A stretch of DNA of 64,000 nucleotides, from contig ML682091.1 of the NCBI GenBank assembly GCA_007922195.1, positions 1,050,718 through 1,114,717 on the forward strand, written 5' to 3'. The notes below the pieces were generated by a model. The model saw only the letters and a list, made by a program, of their open reading frames with translations. It was not told the DNA's origin and searched no databases. The position numbers and the translations under genes are program-made. This DNA is from Podocnemis expansa. Its lineage: Eukaryota; Chordata; Testudines; Podocnemididae. Every line of letters starts with the position of its first letter. Positions within the stretch are counted from its first letter, which is position 1. Of this stretch, positions 54,840-64,000 are shown piece after piece.

Positions 54840-57131
54840 TTACTAGAAAAAGAAGGCCTAGCAGTGCCATGGGATGTGCCTCCCCTCATACCTTGCTCAT
54901 CCGTGTGGAGAAGAAATGAGATTCCGCCATTAATTTCAGGAAATGAAACCAGTCAGTCATTTCTTATAGAGCATCCCAGAAGGTGATGGAGGAAACTCAG
55001 AGAAATTGGGATGAGTGTCCTGGAGCAACTTTATTGTCTTTGTTCTGTAAAGCTCATATGACAACAACTGAACTGATCTGTGTCTTTGATAGAAGGTGTC
55101 CCAGTGAAGTTTCACTAAATTGCATGAGATGTGCCCAGAGCTTTAAGTTAGTTTGTGATTATTCACTGAAGAAAGATGACCCCTTTTCCATTTATTTACC
55201 AACCTGCAACATTTGTCATTTCCTGATAACTAAGAACACAGCGCGACAGTACCTTGAAATCAACATTGGATATTGACAGAACATTGACTGAAGACAATAC
55301 TAATTTAAAAAAAAAAAAACACACAAAAGGATGTGAGAGAAGAGATTTCTGTATGAAGGAAAATACATCTGTGGCTGGGAACTGTGTTTTGTTAATCAAG
55401 CTAAGAAGGACCCACTTGGCTCCACCTCCTGGATGTGGGGGTGAGCAGGGGAGAGCTGACAGGGAGGTTGAAGGGCCACACTTTGAGGTACTCCACAGTA
55501 TATTCAGGGCACAGGCCTTGTGACCCAGTCAGCACCCAGGGATACCCCATCATCTGCTTCAACTTCTCAGACCATTACCCTGGGCCACATTCTGCATGGT
55601 CTCCAGCCCCCACTCCACATTGCTCTAGGGCCTCAGCCTGCAAATCGCTTCATGGGGGAGCAGGGTTTATCCTTAGCTGCCCTAGTTCCTGTCTACAATA
55701 TCAATCCTCCATATAGAGGGCTACTGGCCTCAGCCTACAAGACACCAGATTTTCCATCATTCAGCACCATCCCCAGTGGGACTGAATTGAAATGATGGGA
55801 TCCTTTTCCCTCCTGCTGCTCTTCTTATATGAGCCTGCTGGGCCCTGATTGGCCACTCCTCTCAGCCCATCTCTAATTGGCTGCCTCCTGTACAGCCTCT
55901 GTTGAGCTCTGTTAACCCTTTAGCACAGAGGCCCCATCACCGTAGCTAGAAGGAAAAAATTGACATGAAAGTGTAACAGCAGTTCAAGGAACAGCAGTTT
56001 ATAATCCTGGCTGAGTTTTTTTGCACAGTTAGTTCTCAGGCATCACATTTTCACCTTGCTATTTTTCAATGGCACAGCATCAGTCCTGCTGAAGGCAGGC
56101 ACAGACATGATGCCGGTCAGCAGGTACCAGCCAAGCCAATATGGAGCTGGAGAGCGAACAGTGACACAACACATCCAGCTGGGATATTTATAACACATGG
56201 TCAGTATGATGAATGTGGAATTCAATGACCTGATCTAACAGGTCTGTGATTGTTTTGTTAGGATAAATATTTTGCGATTCTTCTAATGACCCTGGCAAAA
56301 TACCAGTGACACTGTTTGGAGAAGTTACAATTTAATGTACATGTGAGTGAAGACAAAGAATAAATGTCAATCCCACGTCTACAAATCTGTGTAGAAGCAT
56401 GTTGTTGGAATGTGAATTAACATATTGACACCTGGTTACAGCAATAACATTTTCTAATCTAGAACCAGCTCTTTTTTCTCCTCTCCAGATTTTACACTGA
56501 GACTTCACAGGGGTAGAAATTCTGACAAGAGACTGATCCTGTCCCTCTCCATCACTGCTACCATTGACAGGGATAAAGGAAAGGGCGACAATGTCATGAT
56601 CGGGCACCAGCTGACACAAACTGTCCAAATTTCCTAAGAGGATCACCCTGGTCCAGGAGCCCTTTCTCACACTGCACTGGAGTGGGGCAAACATTGTGTG
56701 TGGGGGGAGGGAGCTGCCTGGCTCCTTCCTGTGATCAGGGCCCTTCTACTCAGCCTGGCCCCACAGTCACACAGCCCTGGGACTGGGCTCACATTGGCTT
56801 TCTCCTGCCACAGCTACTGAATCCCCTTCCTCAGCTCAGGTCTTTCCACCCTCCATCACACTGGTACCAGCACCTGCAACACAGGCCTGGGGACTGATCA
56901 GAGCTGGGAGGTCCAGTGTCTGAGAAGGACACTGGGCAGTTCAGAGCAGCTGAGCCAGGGTCACCTTGGATTTCCTGATCGACTGCTCTGGTGTGTGAAC
57001 CAAGAACATCACCTGGTGACTTGGAAGTCCTGTGTCAAATGGAGACCCCTGCCCTGAACTCAGCACTGTGGACAAGCTGGGCGCTAGGCATTCAAATTGA
57101 CATGTAAAAGATATTTTAAGTAATTAACTTC
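54840..57131. other. Spacer between TRIM-like pieces
   Basis: Contains a poly-A run (about 55308-55319) and unrecognised frames at 54983-55276 (+, Cys-rich) and 56332-56694 (-). Neither has a family signature I can name. No TRIM coiled-coil exon was found. Confidence 0.35.
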
Positions 57132-57727
57132 TTAATCCCTATGTGAGTGCCAGGAAAGGAGATGTTGACCAGCGTAGAGATTCCCTCTGCTCTGGGCTGG
57201 GCTGGGGCAGATGATCAGGGGAGCCACGTTCTTACCCCCAGCCTTGAGATAAGGACTGAAAAAAGGGCGGAGGGTCCCAGAGAAGGTGTCAGTGAAAGTG
57301 AAGAGCAGGGACCTGTCTGTCACATTGTAAAATGAGACCTTGCCTGCCTCACAGTCCAGGAAAATCCCCACCCGGCTGGGCCTGACACTCAGAGAGAGGA
57401 GCATTGAGGTGGAGGTGAGAGCCTTGTATTCCCCATCCCTCAGCCACACCGTCCAGAATCCACCCTCAGGTGTGAATGTGACATTCCCCTTCCTCCTCAC
57501 AAATTCCCTACAAACTCCTAGAGTCCATCCAGTTTTCTCCCCCACCTCCACCTCCCAGTAACGCCTTCCACCTGTGATCCTCTCAGCACCCAGGACAAAG
57601 ACACAAGTATTAAATCTCTCGGGGTTGTCGGGCAGATCCTGGCGTGTGTCTCCGTGTCTCACACGTTTCCGATCCTCAGACAGGACGAGTTTGGGATGAG
57701 CCGTGCCTGCATCCAGAGTCATGTCCA
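57132..57727 (-). CDS. PRY-SPRY (B30.2) terminal exon of a TRIM/butyrophilin-like gene
   Basis: B30.2 domains mediate ligand binding in cytosolic TRIM ubiquitin ligases and butyrophilins. The exon starts right after the acceptor CTCTCTCCCCAG (read on the minus strand), within a codon, and runs about 198 codons to a stop at 57132-57134. In order it shows DMTLDAGTAHPKLVLSEDRK (PRY; the usual LDP is LDA), then RRYWEVEVGEKTGWTLGVC (SPRY strands), GGFWTVWL, SVRPSRVGIFLDCEAG (usual Tyr replaced by Cys), KVSFYNVTDRSLLFTF and LRPFFSPYL. Length and order are normal and no stop or frameshift is present. A short hydrophilic tail follows the domain. Upstream RING, B-box and coiled-coil exons should lie at higher coordinates; none was found before 64000. 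Orthology within TRIM/BTN is not assignable. Confidence 0.87.
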
Positions 57728-57807
57728 CTGGGGAGAGAGTCACAGAGTCAGGGCAGGGCGGGGCAGGGGCAGGTCACAGGGATCACAGGGAAATTAACCT
57801 GCATCAA

Positions 57808-58250
57808 CAGCCCTGCATGGATACAAAAATGTGGAACTGCATCTGATCCGCATCCGCTCAGTGAGAGCATTGATCTGGTCCAGAATCTGCATGCCAGGTT
57901 CTAGCTGCATGCCCAACTGTAGCTGGAACTGAGCTTCAGCCTTGGATTGGTTCATTCCCCAGATGGATCCTGCCCACTCTTTCCTCTTCTTGTGTGTGGT
58001 TTGCACGCTGTGCTGCCAATCAGATTTCCTAATCCACCAATGAAATCTCTGATTGACAGCAAGGCATGCAAACTGCAAACAAGAAGAGAAGAGGTGGGCA
58101 GGGAAAACATGGGGAATGAGCCAATCAAAGGCCAGCAGTGGATCTCCCAGCCCCAGACTGAGACTCTGATTGGCTGGCAGATGACAGTCAGAGCTGAGCT
58201 TGGATTGGCTGGAGGCTTCCCGCTTCCCTGTCTGCTGCTGACACAGATCA
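57808..58250 (+). mobile_element. Fragment of the 12863-14237 hAT-like family
   Basis: CAGCCCTGCATGGATACAAA, GATCTGGTCCAGAATCTGCATG, CTGATTGGCTGGCAGA and GAGCTTGGATTGGCTGGAGG match blocks at about 12870-12960 and 13985-14045 in the nested element. No right terminus or TSD found. Confidence 0.6.
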
Positions 58251-58259
58251 GGGCAGGGG

Positions 58260-59875
58260 CTGCAGCATCCACCAAGGGAAGGAGCAGGAGCCAGGGGGGC
58301 AGATGGGGGTGAGGGGAGGGGCAGGTTCCAGGAGGCTGTGGGGGGTCAGGGGAGGGATGGGGTCCAGGGGAGAGGATGTGGCCAGACCCCAAGGGCAAAA
58401 GGAAGGGGGGGAGGCTATCAAAGCGCAGAGGGATATAAGGGAATTGGGGGACTCCATGGGTCATTGGAAAGGAGAGGGGGGGCACCATGGGGCAGATGGG
58501 AGCCATGGGGAGGGTCAGATCACAGGGTGGGGGAATGAGGCGTGGGGCAGGCACTGGAAGGACGCTGAGGCAGGAACTAGGGGGCAGGAGGTGTGGCTGG
58601 GGCAGGGGGGTGTCACTGGAGCAAAGCAGAGCAGAGTGAGGGAAGAGGGAGATGCCAGTGGGGTGATAGGAGGGGGGCACCGGGCAGCCAAAGAGGGGTG
58701 AGAAAAGGAGAGGAAGCTGCAGCACAGAGGAGGGGAGCGGGAAGGGGTTTGCACCAGAAGACAGAAGGGGCAAACACAGTCTCAGAGGGGAGCGAAAGGA
58801 GGGGCAGGAAGAAGGGGTTGGAAGGGAATGAAAGGGCAGCAACTAATGGCAGGGGGTGTGAAGGGAGGGGCAGACAGCAGGCAGGCAAAGGTCAGGTAGG
58901 GGAAATTGGGGTAAGGGGCGGGGCAGGCACCAGAGAAGCATGGGGAGGGGTGATGAAGGGGCAGGCAGACACCCGGAGGCTTGAGGGGGTGGTGAGTGGA
59001 TGGATGGATGCAAGAGGGGTAAGGGGGTGATGGGGCAGGTTGTCACCAGAAGGGCTGAGAAGTGAAAATGGAGGGGCACATTCAAGGAAGGCAGAGGGGG
59101 GAGGTCGGGTACCAGGAAATGTTACTGACTTCTCTCTGCAGGAAGTAGCCAGAGAGCCCCCAAAAAGCAACTAGATGGGGGTGAGGGAAGAGGTGATAGC
59201 TAGAGGCCAGAGAGAGGAGTGTGAAGGGCAGCCCTAGGGGCACAGAGGGAAATGAAGGGAGGGGTGCGACATGAGGGGGAAGATGGCGGCTAAAGGGAGA
59301 GGTGGTTCCCTGAGGGTAAAAGGGGTGAGAGGAGGCCCAGACAGCAGGGAGCCCAAAGGCGGTCAAGGGAAGGAGTCAGATGGGGGCAAGGTTAGAAAGA
59401 GGGTCTGGGGATCAGAGGAGTGAAGGAAGGGGCCGGTGCCAGGTGGCCTGGGGCGTTGAGGGGAGGGGTCGGGTCATGAGGGGATCAGGAAGGGGACAGT
59501 GATGGGGGGAGAGGGATGTGAGGGAAGGGGCAGGTACCAGAGAGTGAGGGGACAGGCGTGTGCCATGTATGCTATGGTGTTAGTGATGGCAGGTGTGAAG
59601 GGAGCAGAGGAGGGCAATGGAAGGGGCCTACAACACTGGGATGCAAAGGGGGATCATATAGGCAGGCAGAAAACAAGCAGGAAGGAGGCACCAAAGGAAG
59701 AAGAAAACAAGAGAAAGGGTCAGGGCAGAGGAGTAGGAGCATGTGCTGGGGGCAGAAGGGGGAAAGGAAGGGGCAGGGAAAAGGAGGAGGCTCTGCACAG
59801 AGATGGGGGGTGAAAGGAGGGTTGGGCATCAGAAAAGCAGGGCACGAGGGATGTGATGGATGATGAAAGCCAGTG
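58260..59875 (+). repeat. Purine-rich minisatellite, array 1
   Basis: Degenerate tandem units of about 35-75 bp built on GGGAGGGGCAGGCACCAGAG and GGGGTGAGGGAAGGGGCAGG make this strand almost all G and A for 1.6 kb. The 296-codon minus-strand frame at 57952-58842 and the others here are low-complexity Pro/Leu/Ser translations of it. The same array type recurs at 61865-62750. Confidence 0.85.
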
Positions 59876-59884
59876 GCTGGAACA

Positions 59885-60030
59885 GAGCAAAGGAGAAGAT
59901 TTTATCTTAGGGTTTACTGGGACAGACACCCCAGCAGTGGTTTTTGTCTCAGAGTTTTCAGACCATGTGGCATAATTTAAGGTGACTAGAAGAGGGTAAA
60001 CTGAGGCAGGGGGCTTGCAGGGGCTCAGAG
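59885..60030 (+). repeat. Array 1 tail, duplicated near 62760
   Basis: TTTTTGTCTCAGAGTTTTCA, GGTAAACTGAGGCAGGG and CTTGCAGGGGC recur as TTTTGTCTCAGATCTTTTGC, GAGAAACTGAGGCAGGG and CTTGCAGGCCCC at 62767-62852, in the same order after the second array. Confidence 0.7.
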
Positions 60031-60865
60031 GCTACCAAGGCGCTGTTCAAAGGCCCTAACCTAGGACTGCATGTATTAGACGTGTCATCTGTGACTCCAT
60101 CTCACCAAGGGGGTGACTGAGCAGCACAGCACAGACACCTTCCAGAAATGTGGGACAGTCACCTTCCTACGCTGGTTTCTGCCAGGCCAGCACCAACCCT
60201 GGGGTCCTAGGTCCCATTTTTGGAAGGGACTAGGACCTAGCAATATGGAGACCACCAAGGAGGTCTATTGACTTCACAGGGTCAGCCATTTGCAGACAGG
60301 AGAGAAGGTGGCGCAGACCTGGCTGAAAGTTACACATGACCATGGCCAGGACGGGCACCTGAGTTGTGGCCACCCACTGGACAAAGGCTGGTGAGACTGG
60401 CCTGCTGTCCCAGGGCACTCACAGACCAGAAGGGCTCCAGTTTCCCACCAGAGGGAGGTTGGGCCCAGGCTGCTGTCATGTCAAGGCAGAGGCCTGTGGG
60501 ACCCATTTTGGGCTGGAATAGTGATGGTTCAGGGTGAATTGTCTTCAAATGTGGGGGAAAGGGGCATGAACAAAGGGGCTGGGTTGCCCTACCCAGACTT
60601 TGGATTTTTGAGACAGGGGATGTTGCTGTGGGGCAGTCAGTTTTTCTACTACTGTGTAAAATGGGTGGTCAAGCCAGCAGCTCTCAGGCATAAACTTCAG
60701 GGGCAGAGACCACCGCTGGGTCTCACACATCCTATCACTTGCCAAGGACACCTGAACCTGCTCCCACAGTCCAAGTATGGGAATTCAAGTAGAGTAAAGT
60801 CACAGAGCCTGGAACTAGTTTTGGGAGTCTGAAGATTAAAGGGGAGGGCAGAGGGGCAGGCTTTC

Positions 60866-60924
60866 ATAGAATCATATCATAGGGTTGGAAGGGACCTCAT
60901 AGGTCATTTAGTTCAACCCCCGAC
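60866..60924 (-). mobile_element. CR1 3' terminal fragment
   Basis: TAGAATCATATCATAGGGTT, GGAAGGGACCTCATAGGTCA and TTAGTTCAACCCC are the minus-strand CR1 3' end, including its octamer-like tail. Confidence 0.85.
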
Positions 60925-60929
60925 TTTGG

Positions 60930-61860
60930 TTTGTGCGGTAAGAGAAAGCCCAGCACTCAAGTTACCAGGAGGCTGTATTAATGTAGGCAAATGAAGTGAG
61001 GCCTCACATAACCTGAAAAGCGTTTTAGGGGGAAAAGTTGATAAGGCAGCAAGGGGTTGGATGCCAAGTTGCATAAACACAGTCGTGGCTACAAGGGAAA
61101 CTGCCCTAGTGGTCCTGTGGTCTGCCACAGCAAACTGTCCACAGATGGACTGGGAAGAGCTAGAGAAATAGACTGAAGCTGAGGGACCAGGGCCAGCTTT
61201 GCCCAGCTGAACCATTCAGACCCAAGAGCAGAGGCAATGGAGTGAAAGAGGAGATGCTTGGCTCTACGGCCTGGATCTTGGCTAAAAGGGGAGAGCTGCC
61301 CCTCAGCACTGAGCAGGCGATGGGGGAGCAGCAGGGTTCGCTGTCACACGAGGAGCTGGCTAAGCTCCAGACCCAGCCCAAGATGGAGAGTGGCCTGAAG
61401 CCCAGCTCTGAGCTGTGTATGACATTGGAGAGGCCAGGGGCTTGGGTGATGGTCGCACTGATGGAAACTGAGCACCCCCTCGAATCCCACTGTGCAAAGA
61501 GGCAGAATCTGCTTATCATTGGATAAGCAAGTTAATTTATTTTGTGCTGTCCTTGGGTTTTCGAGGTGCCCTAGATGTTTATGTTCCTAAGGCAGGTTCC
61601 TTGGGTAAGGGCTGGGCAGTGGAAAGTGTTAGAGGTGCTGAGGGGACCAAGGCCCATAGCTGATGAGGCCAGGGCAGGTAGGGAGACAAGGGGGCATTTT
61701 CCTGCTTCCTGCCCCCCTGTCACAGAGTAGCTGCACCAGGTGCCAGTCCTTGCTCACACCCACATGGCTGCACTTGATGTTTGCATGAGGGCACCAACAT
61801 GGCTGAGACACGGCTATGCCAGGGGCTGTCACCTCTCCCATTGCTGTGGTTCTGGATCAA
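60930..61860. other. Spacer between the two purine-rich arrays
   Basis: A 94-codon plus-strand frame (61242-61526) has no recognisable domain or splice context. Nothing else identified. Confidence 0.35.
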
Positions 61861-61864
61861 TGAA

Positions 61865-62750
61865 CGGTGATGGGCAGGCACCAGAGGGGCACAGAGAGGG
61901 TGAGGGGTGTAATTCGACAATAAAAGGGAGATTGGGAAGGAATGGGGTGGACCCCAGAGGGTCACAAGGGAGCAAGAGATGGGGCAGGCTTCAAGGGGGG
62001 GGGGGCTAGCCGGGATGGGTGCCAGGGCTCAGGGGAGTGAGAGAAGGAGCAGGCAACAAGACAGTTGATGGGGTCTAGTTGAGGGATGGGAACAAAGAGG
62101 GCAGAGAGGAGAAGGGCAGGTGACTGGGGAGGAATGGAGGGGGAGGTGAGGAATCAGGTAAGCACAAGGGACCAGAAGAGAGGGGTGTAGAGAAGGACAG
62201 GCCCTACAGGGGCACTGAAGTGCAAAGAAAGGCATGAAAACCAGGGCGCAGAGGGAGGAGAAGGGACAGGTTAGACCCAGAGGGTAAAGATGAGGGGAGT
62301 CCCCAGTGTGACAGAGGAAGAGGCCTGCATCAGAGGGCTGATGGGGGTGCAGATAGGGATGGGCCCCATGGGGACAGAGGAGGAGCAAAGAGGTGGAAGA
62401 GGCAGGTGTTAGAAAATGGTAGACAGATCAAGGTAAAGGGCAGGTGCCTGGAGGACTGAGGAGGGCTGGGCAGTGGGGCAGACACAAGGAGGACAAGGGC
62501 TGGCACTAGGGATGCAGAGGTGGGGGGGGGCACAAGGGAACAGAGAGAGCTGGAGAGAGTGGCAGGGGCCTGAGATGGGGTGCACCCCAGTGTAGAAGAG
62601 GGGATCAAAGGTGGGGCATATAGGGCAAGGGGAGGGATAGGAGCAGAGGTGGAAGGACAGGGGTGGAAGTCATGGGGTGAGAGGGTGAAGGGATGGGGGG
62701 CCCAAGGGTTCAGTGGTTGGTTGGGGTGAGAGGCAGGTGCCAGGATGATC
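61865..62750 (+). repeat. Purine-rich minisatellite, array 2
   Basis: The same degenerate GGCAGG..CAGAGGG / GGGGTGAGG units as array 1, shorter (about 0.9 kb), with a G-run at about 61997-62006 and another at 62522-62529. Confidence 0.82.
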
Positions 62751-62852
62751 AGGCACAAAGGGAACTTTTGTCTCAGATCTTTTGCTCTGTGTTAAGAAAT
62801 TTCAGGAATTCTGAAGAGGAGAAACTGAGGCAGGGTTCTTGCAGGCCCCTCC

Positions 62853-63583
62853 CCAAGATGATTGTACAAAACTGGCCCCCATGGAACTGAGCTGCTGGCC
62901 CTCCCCCATGCAGACAGACACCCCCCCCCCCAGCTGTGTGGGGATTTCATGCCGTGCCTGACCCCAGCAGAGCCAGTGCCAGAGTGAAGACCTGGCATGA
63001 GCCTGAGCACAGGGCGTTTGTGCCTCTGCCCAGCTCCCGGCCCTCATTTCAGCTCCTTGGCTGCTCCCACTGCCCCACAGCCTCTGGTTCCCTCCCCCTC
63101 TCCACCCACTGAGTCTGCCCCTCAAACCCCTGACTTCAGGCTGCTCCTGCCCTGCCCTGAGCCTGTGGGTCTGGAGCCCCCTCCTGGGTCTGTGCTGAAC
63201 TGTGGGTCTCTGTGATACCCTCTGCCTGACCCAGACAGACAGACCCAGGCTAGGCCCAAGGGGCAGAGAAATGCCCACCCCCTGCCTGGCGCGTCCCAGT
63301 GCTTCGAGGGACGCTGGCACAACGCACAGCTCCTCCTTGGGCAGGGTCAGCAGAGAATCAGCGCAGGTGAGGGTTTGCAAACAGTGCTGAGGGGCTGACT
63401 TGGGGTCTCTCCTAGGATGGGGGAAAGGCTGGCATGACTCTGGTTTGTGCCTCCTCCTCTGTCACCTCAGTGCCAGCCCTGAAAAGACCTGGACACAAGC
63501 CAGGTGCCTTTGGTAAAGGTCTCAAGACCCCCTTCCCAGAGGTAACCCCTTCTACCATTCATGCAGGAGTGGGTCATCGGGTC
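62853..63583. other. GC-rich spacer, no gene recognised
   Basis: Overlapping frames on both strands (for example 62802-63380 minus) show no domain. A donor-like GCGCAGGTGAGG at 63361-63372 has no convincing coding block before it. Confidence 0.4.
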
Positions 63584-63601
63584 GGGGGGGGGGGGGGGGG
63601 G
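63584..63601 (+). repeat. Poly-G run, 18 G
   Basis: Uninterrupted G18 before CGTATGGG. Likely length-variable. Confidence 0.85.
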
Positions 63602-64000
63602 CGTATGGGTGGATCTCAGGGTGGGAGTGGAGCAGGCAGCAAGGCCATAGTTCAAGCCTCCCCAAAGGCAGGAGTGACATGCCATTCATGGACCCCCCAT
63701 CACACCATGCTTCACTCAGAGCAGGTGAAGGGTCCGTCTGAGTCAGTTTGTTATGCAGTAAAGCATGGCCCAGCTCAGACCACAGTAGCCAGGCTGGCCC
63801 CTTCTCTGGCCAGGCAGCTCGGCCACCCTTGGCTAAGAGGGCCATGGCCAAGAGAGTTGCTGACCCCAAGAAAGGGTCAGGGCCTGGACCCTGCCCACAG
63901 CCCCGCCCCACAGCCCAATCCAGCTCAAGGGGCCCAATCTGCCAGATCCAGCCCATGCTGTTGTTGCGAGCGGTAGGTGGCTCAGAGCTAGAGCTGGGGC

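Noticed and set aside
53722..57727. A single TRIM gene made from the B-box at 53.8-54.0 kb and the B30.2 exon at 57.1-57.7 kb
   Set aside because: Both are on the minus strand, so the B30.2 exon would precede the B-box, the reverse of TRIM architecture.
57952..58842. 296-codon minus-strand open frame
   Set aside because: It is the antisense of the purine-rich minisatellite and translates to Pro/Leu/Ser low complexity without domain or start context.
62802..63380. 192-codon minus-strand frame near the end of the window
   Set aside because: GC-rich with no domain, no splice signals consistent with the B30.2 gene, and antisense frames equally long.

Overview
The window looks like vertebrate nuclear DNA from a reptile, most likely a turtle. 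No operon-like gene packing is visible. Instead there are CR1 LINEs (one with a long, uninterrupted reverse-transcriptase frame), a Penelope-like element (PLE) with a GIY-YIG endonuclease frame, remnants of a DIRS-like tyrosine-recombinase retrotransposon, and a dense layer of non-autonomous DNA transposons. Many of the latter can be bounded to the base by 8-bp target-site duplications (TSDs), as expected for hAT elements. This mix is typical of turtle genomes; the species call is inference.

Host coding sequence is sparse and immune-flavoured. At 12.2 kb (+) there is a last exon of a C-type lectin-like receptor. At 57.1-57.7 kb (-) there is an intact PRY-SPRY (B30.2) exon of the TRIM/butyrophilin type. 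At 50.86-51.40 kb (+) there is a broken PRY-SPRY exon, and at about 53.8-54.0 kb (-) a degraded TRIM B-box. Lectin-like receptors, TRIM genes and B30.2 genes are neighbours in the avian MHC B locus, so this may be an MHC-like or TRIM/BTN neighbourhood. No MHC class I or II exon was seen.

Layout: 0-9.6 kb, AT-rich spacer with hAT copies and a tRNA-like relic. 9.67-12.12 kb, three members of one hAT-like family. 12.2 kb, lectin exon. 12.7-14.4 kb, a three-deep nest of transposons. 15.7-19.2 kb, palindrome-rich MITEs and DIRS/CR1 ends. 19.2-21.25 kb, CR1 joined to DIRS recombinase remnants. 23.8-25.3 kb, CR1 with long RT frame. 31.8-34 kb, three hAT elements with TSDs. 35.25-36.41 kb, an apparently complete short PLE with inverted terminal arms and 12-bp TSDs. 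39.5-40.4 kb, G-rich minisatellite. 42.6-50.4 kb, a locally duplicated unit carrying CCAAT/octamer/TATA-like modules. 50.8-57.7 kb, TRIM/SPRY pieces. 58.2-62.8 kb, duplicated purine-rich minisatellite. The ends (62.8-64 kb) show no recognisable gene.

Most open frames in the GC-rich parts are low-complexity or antisense artefacts and are not annotated. Boundaries of diverged repeats without TSDs are approximate because they were judged by eye.
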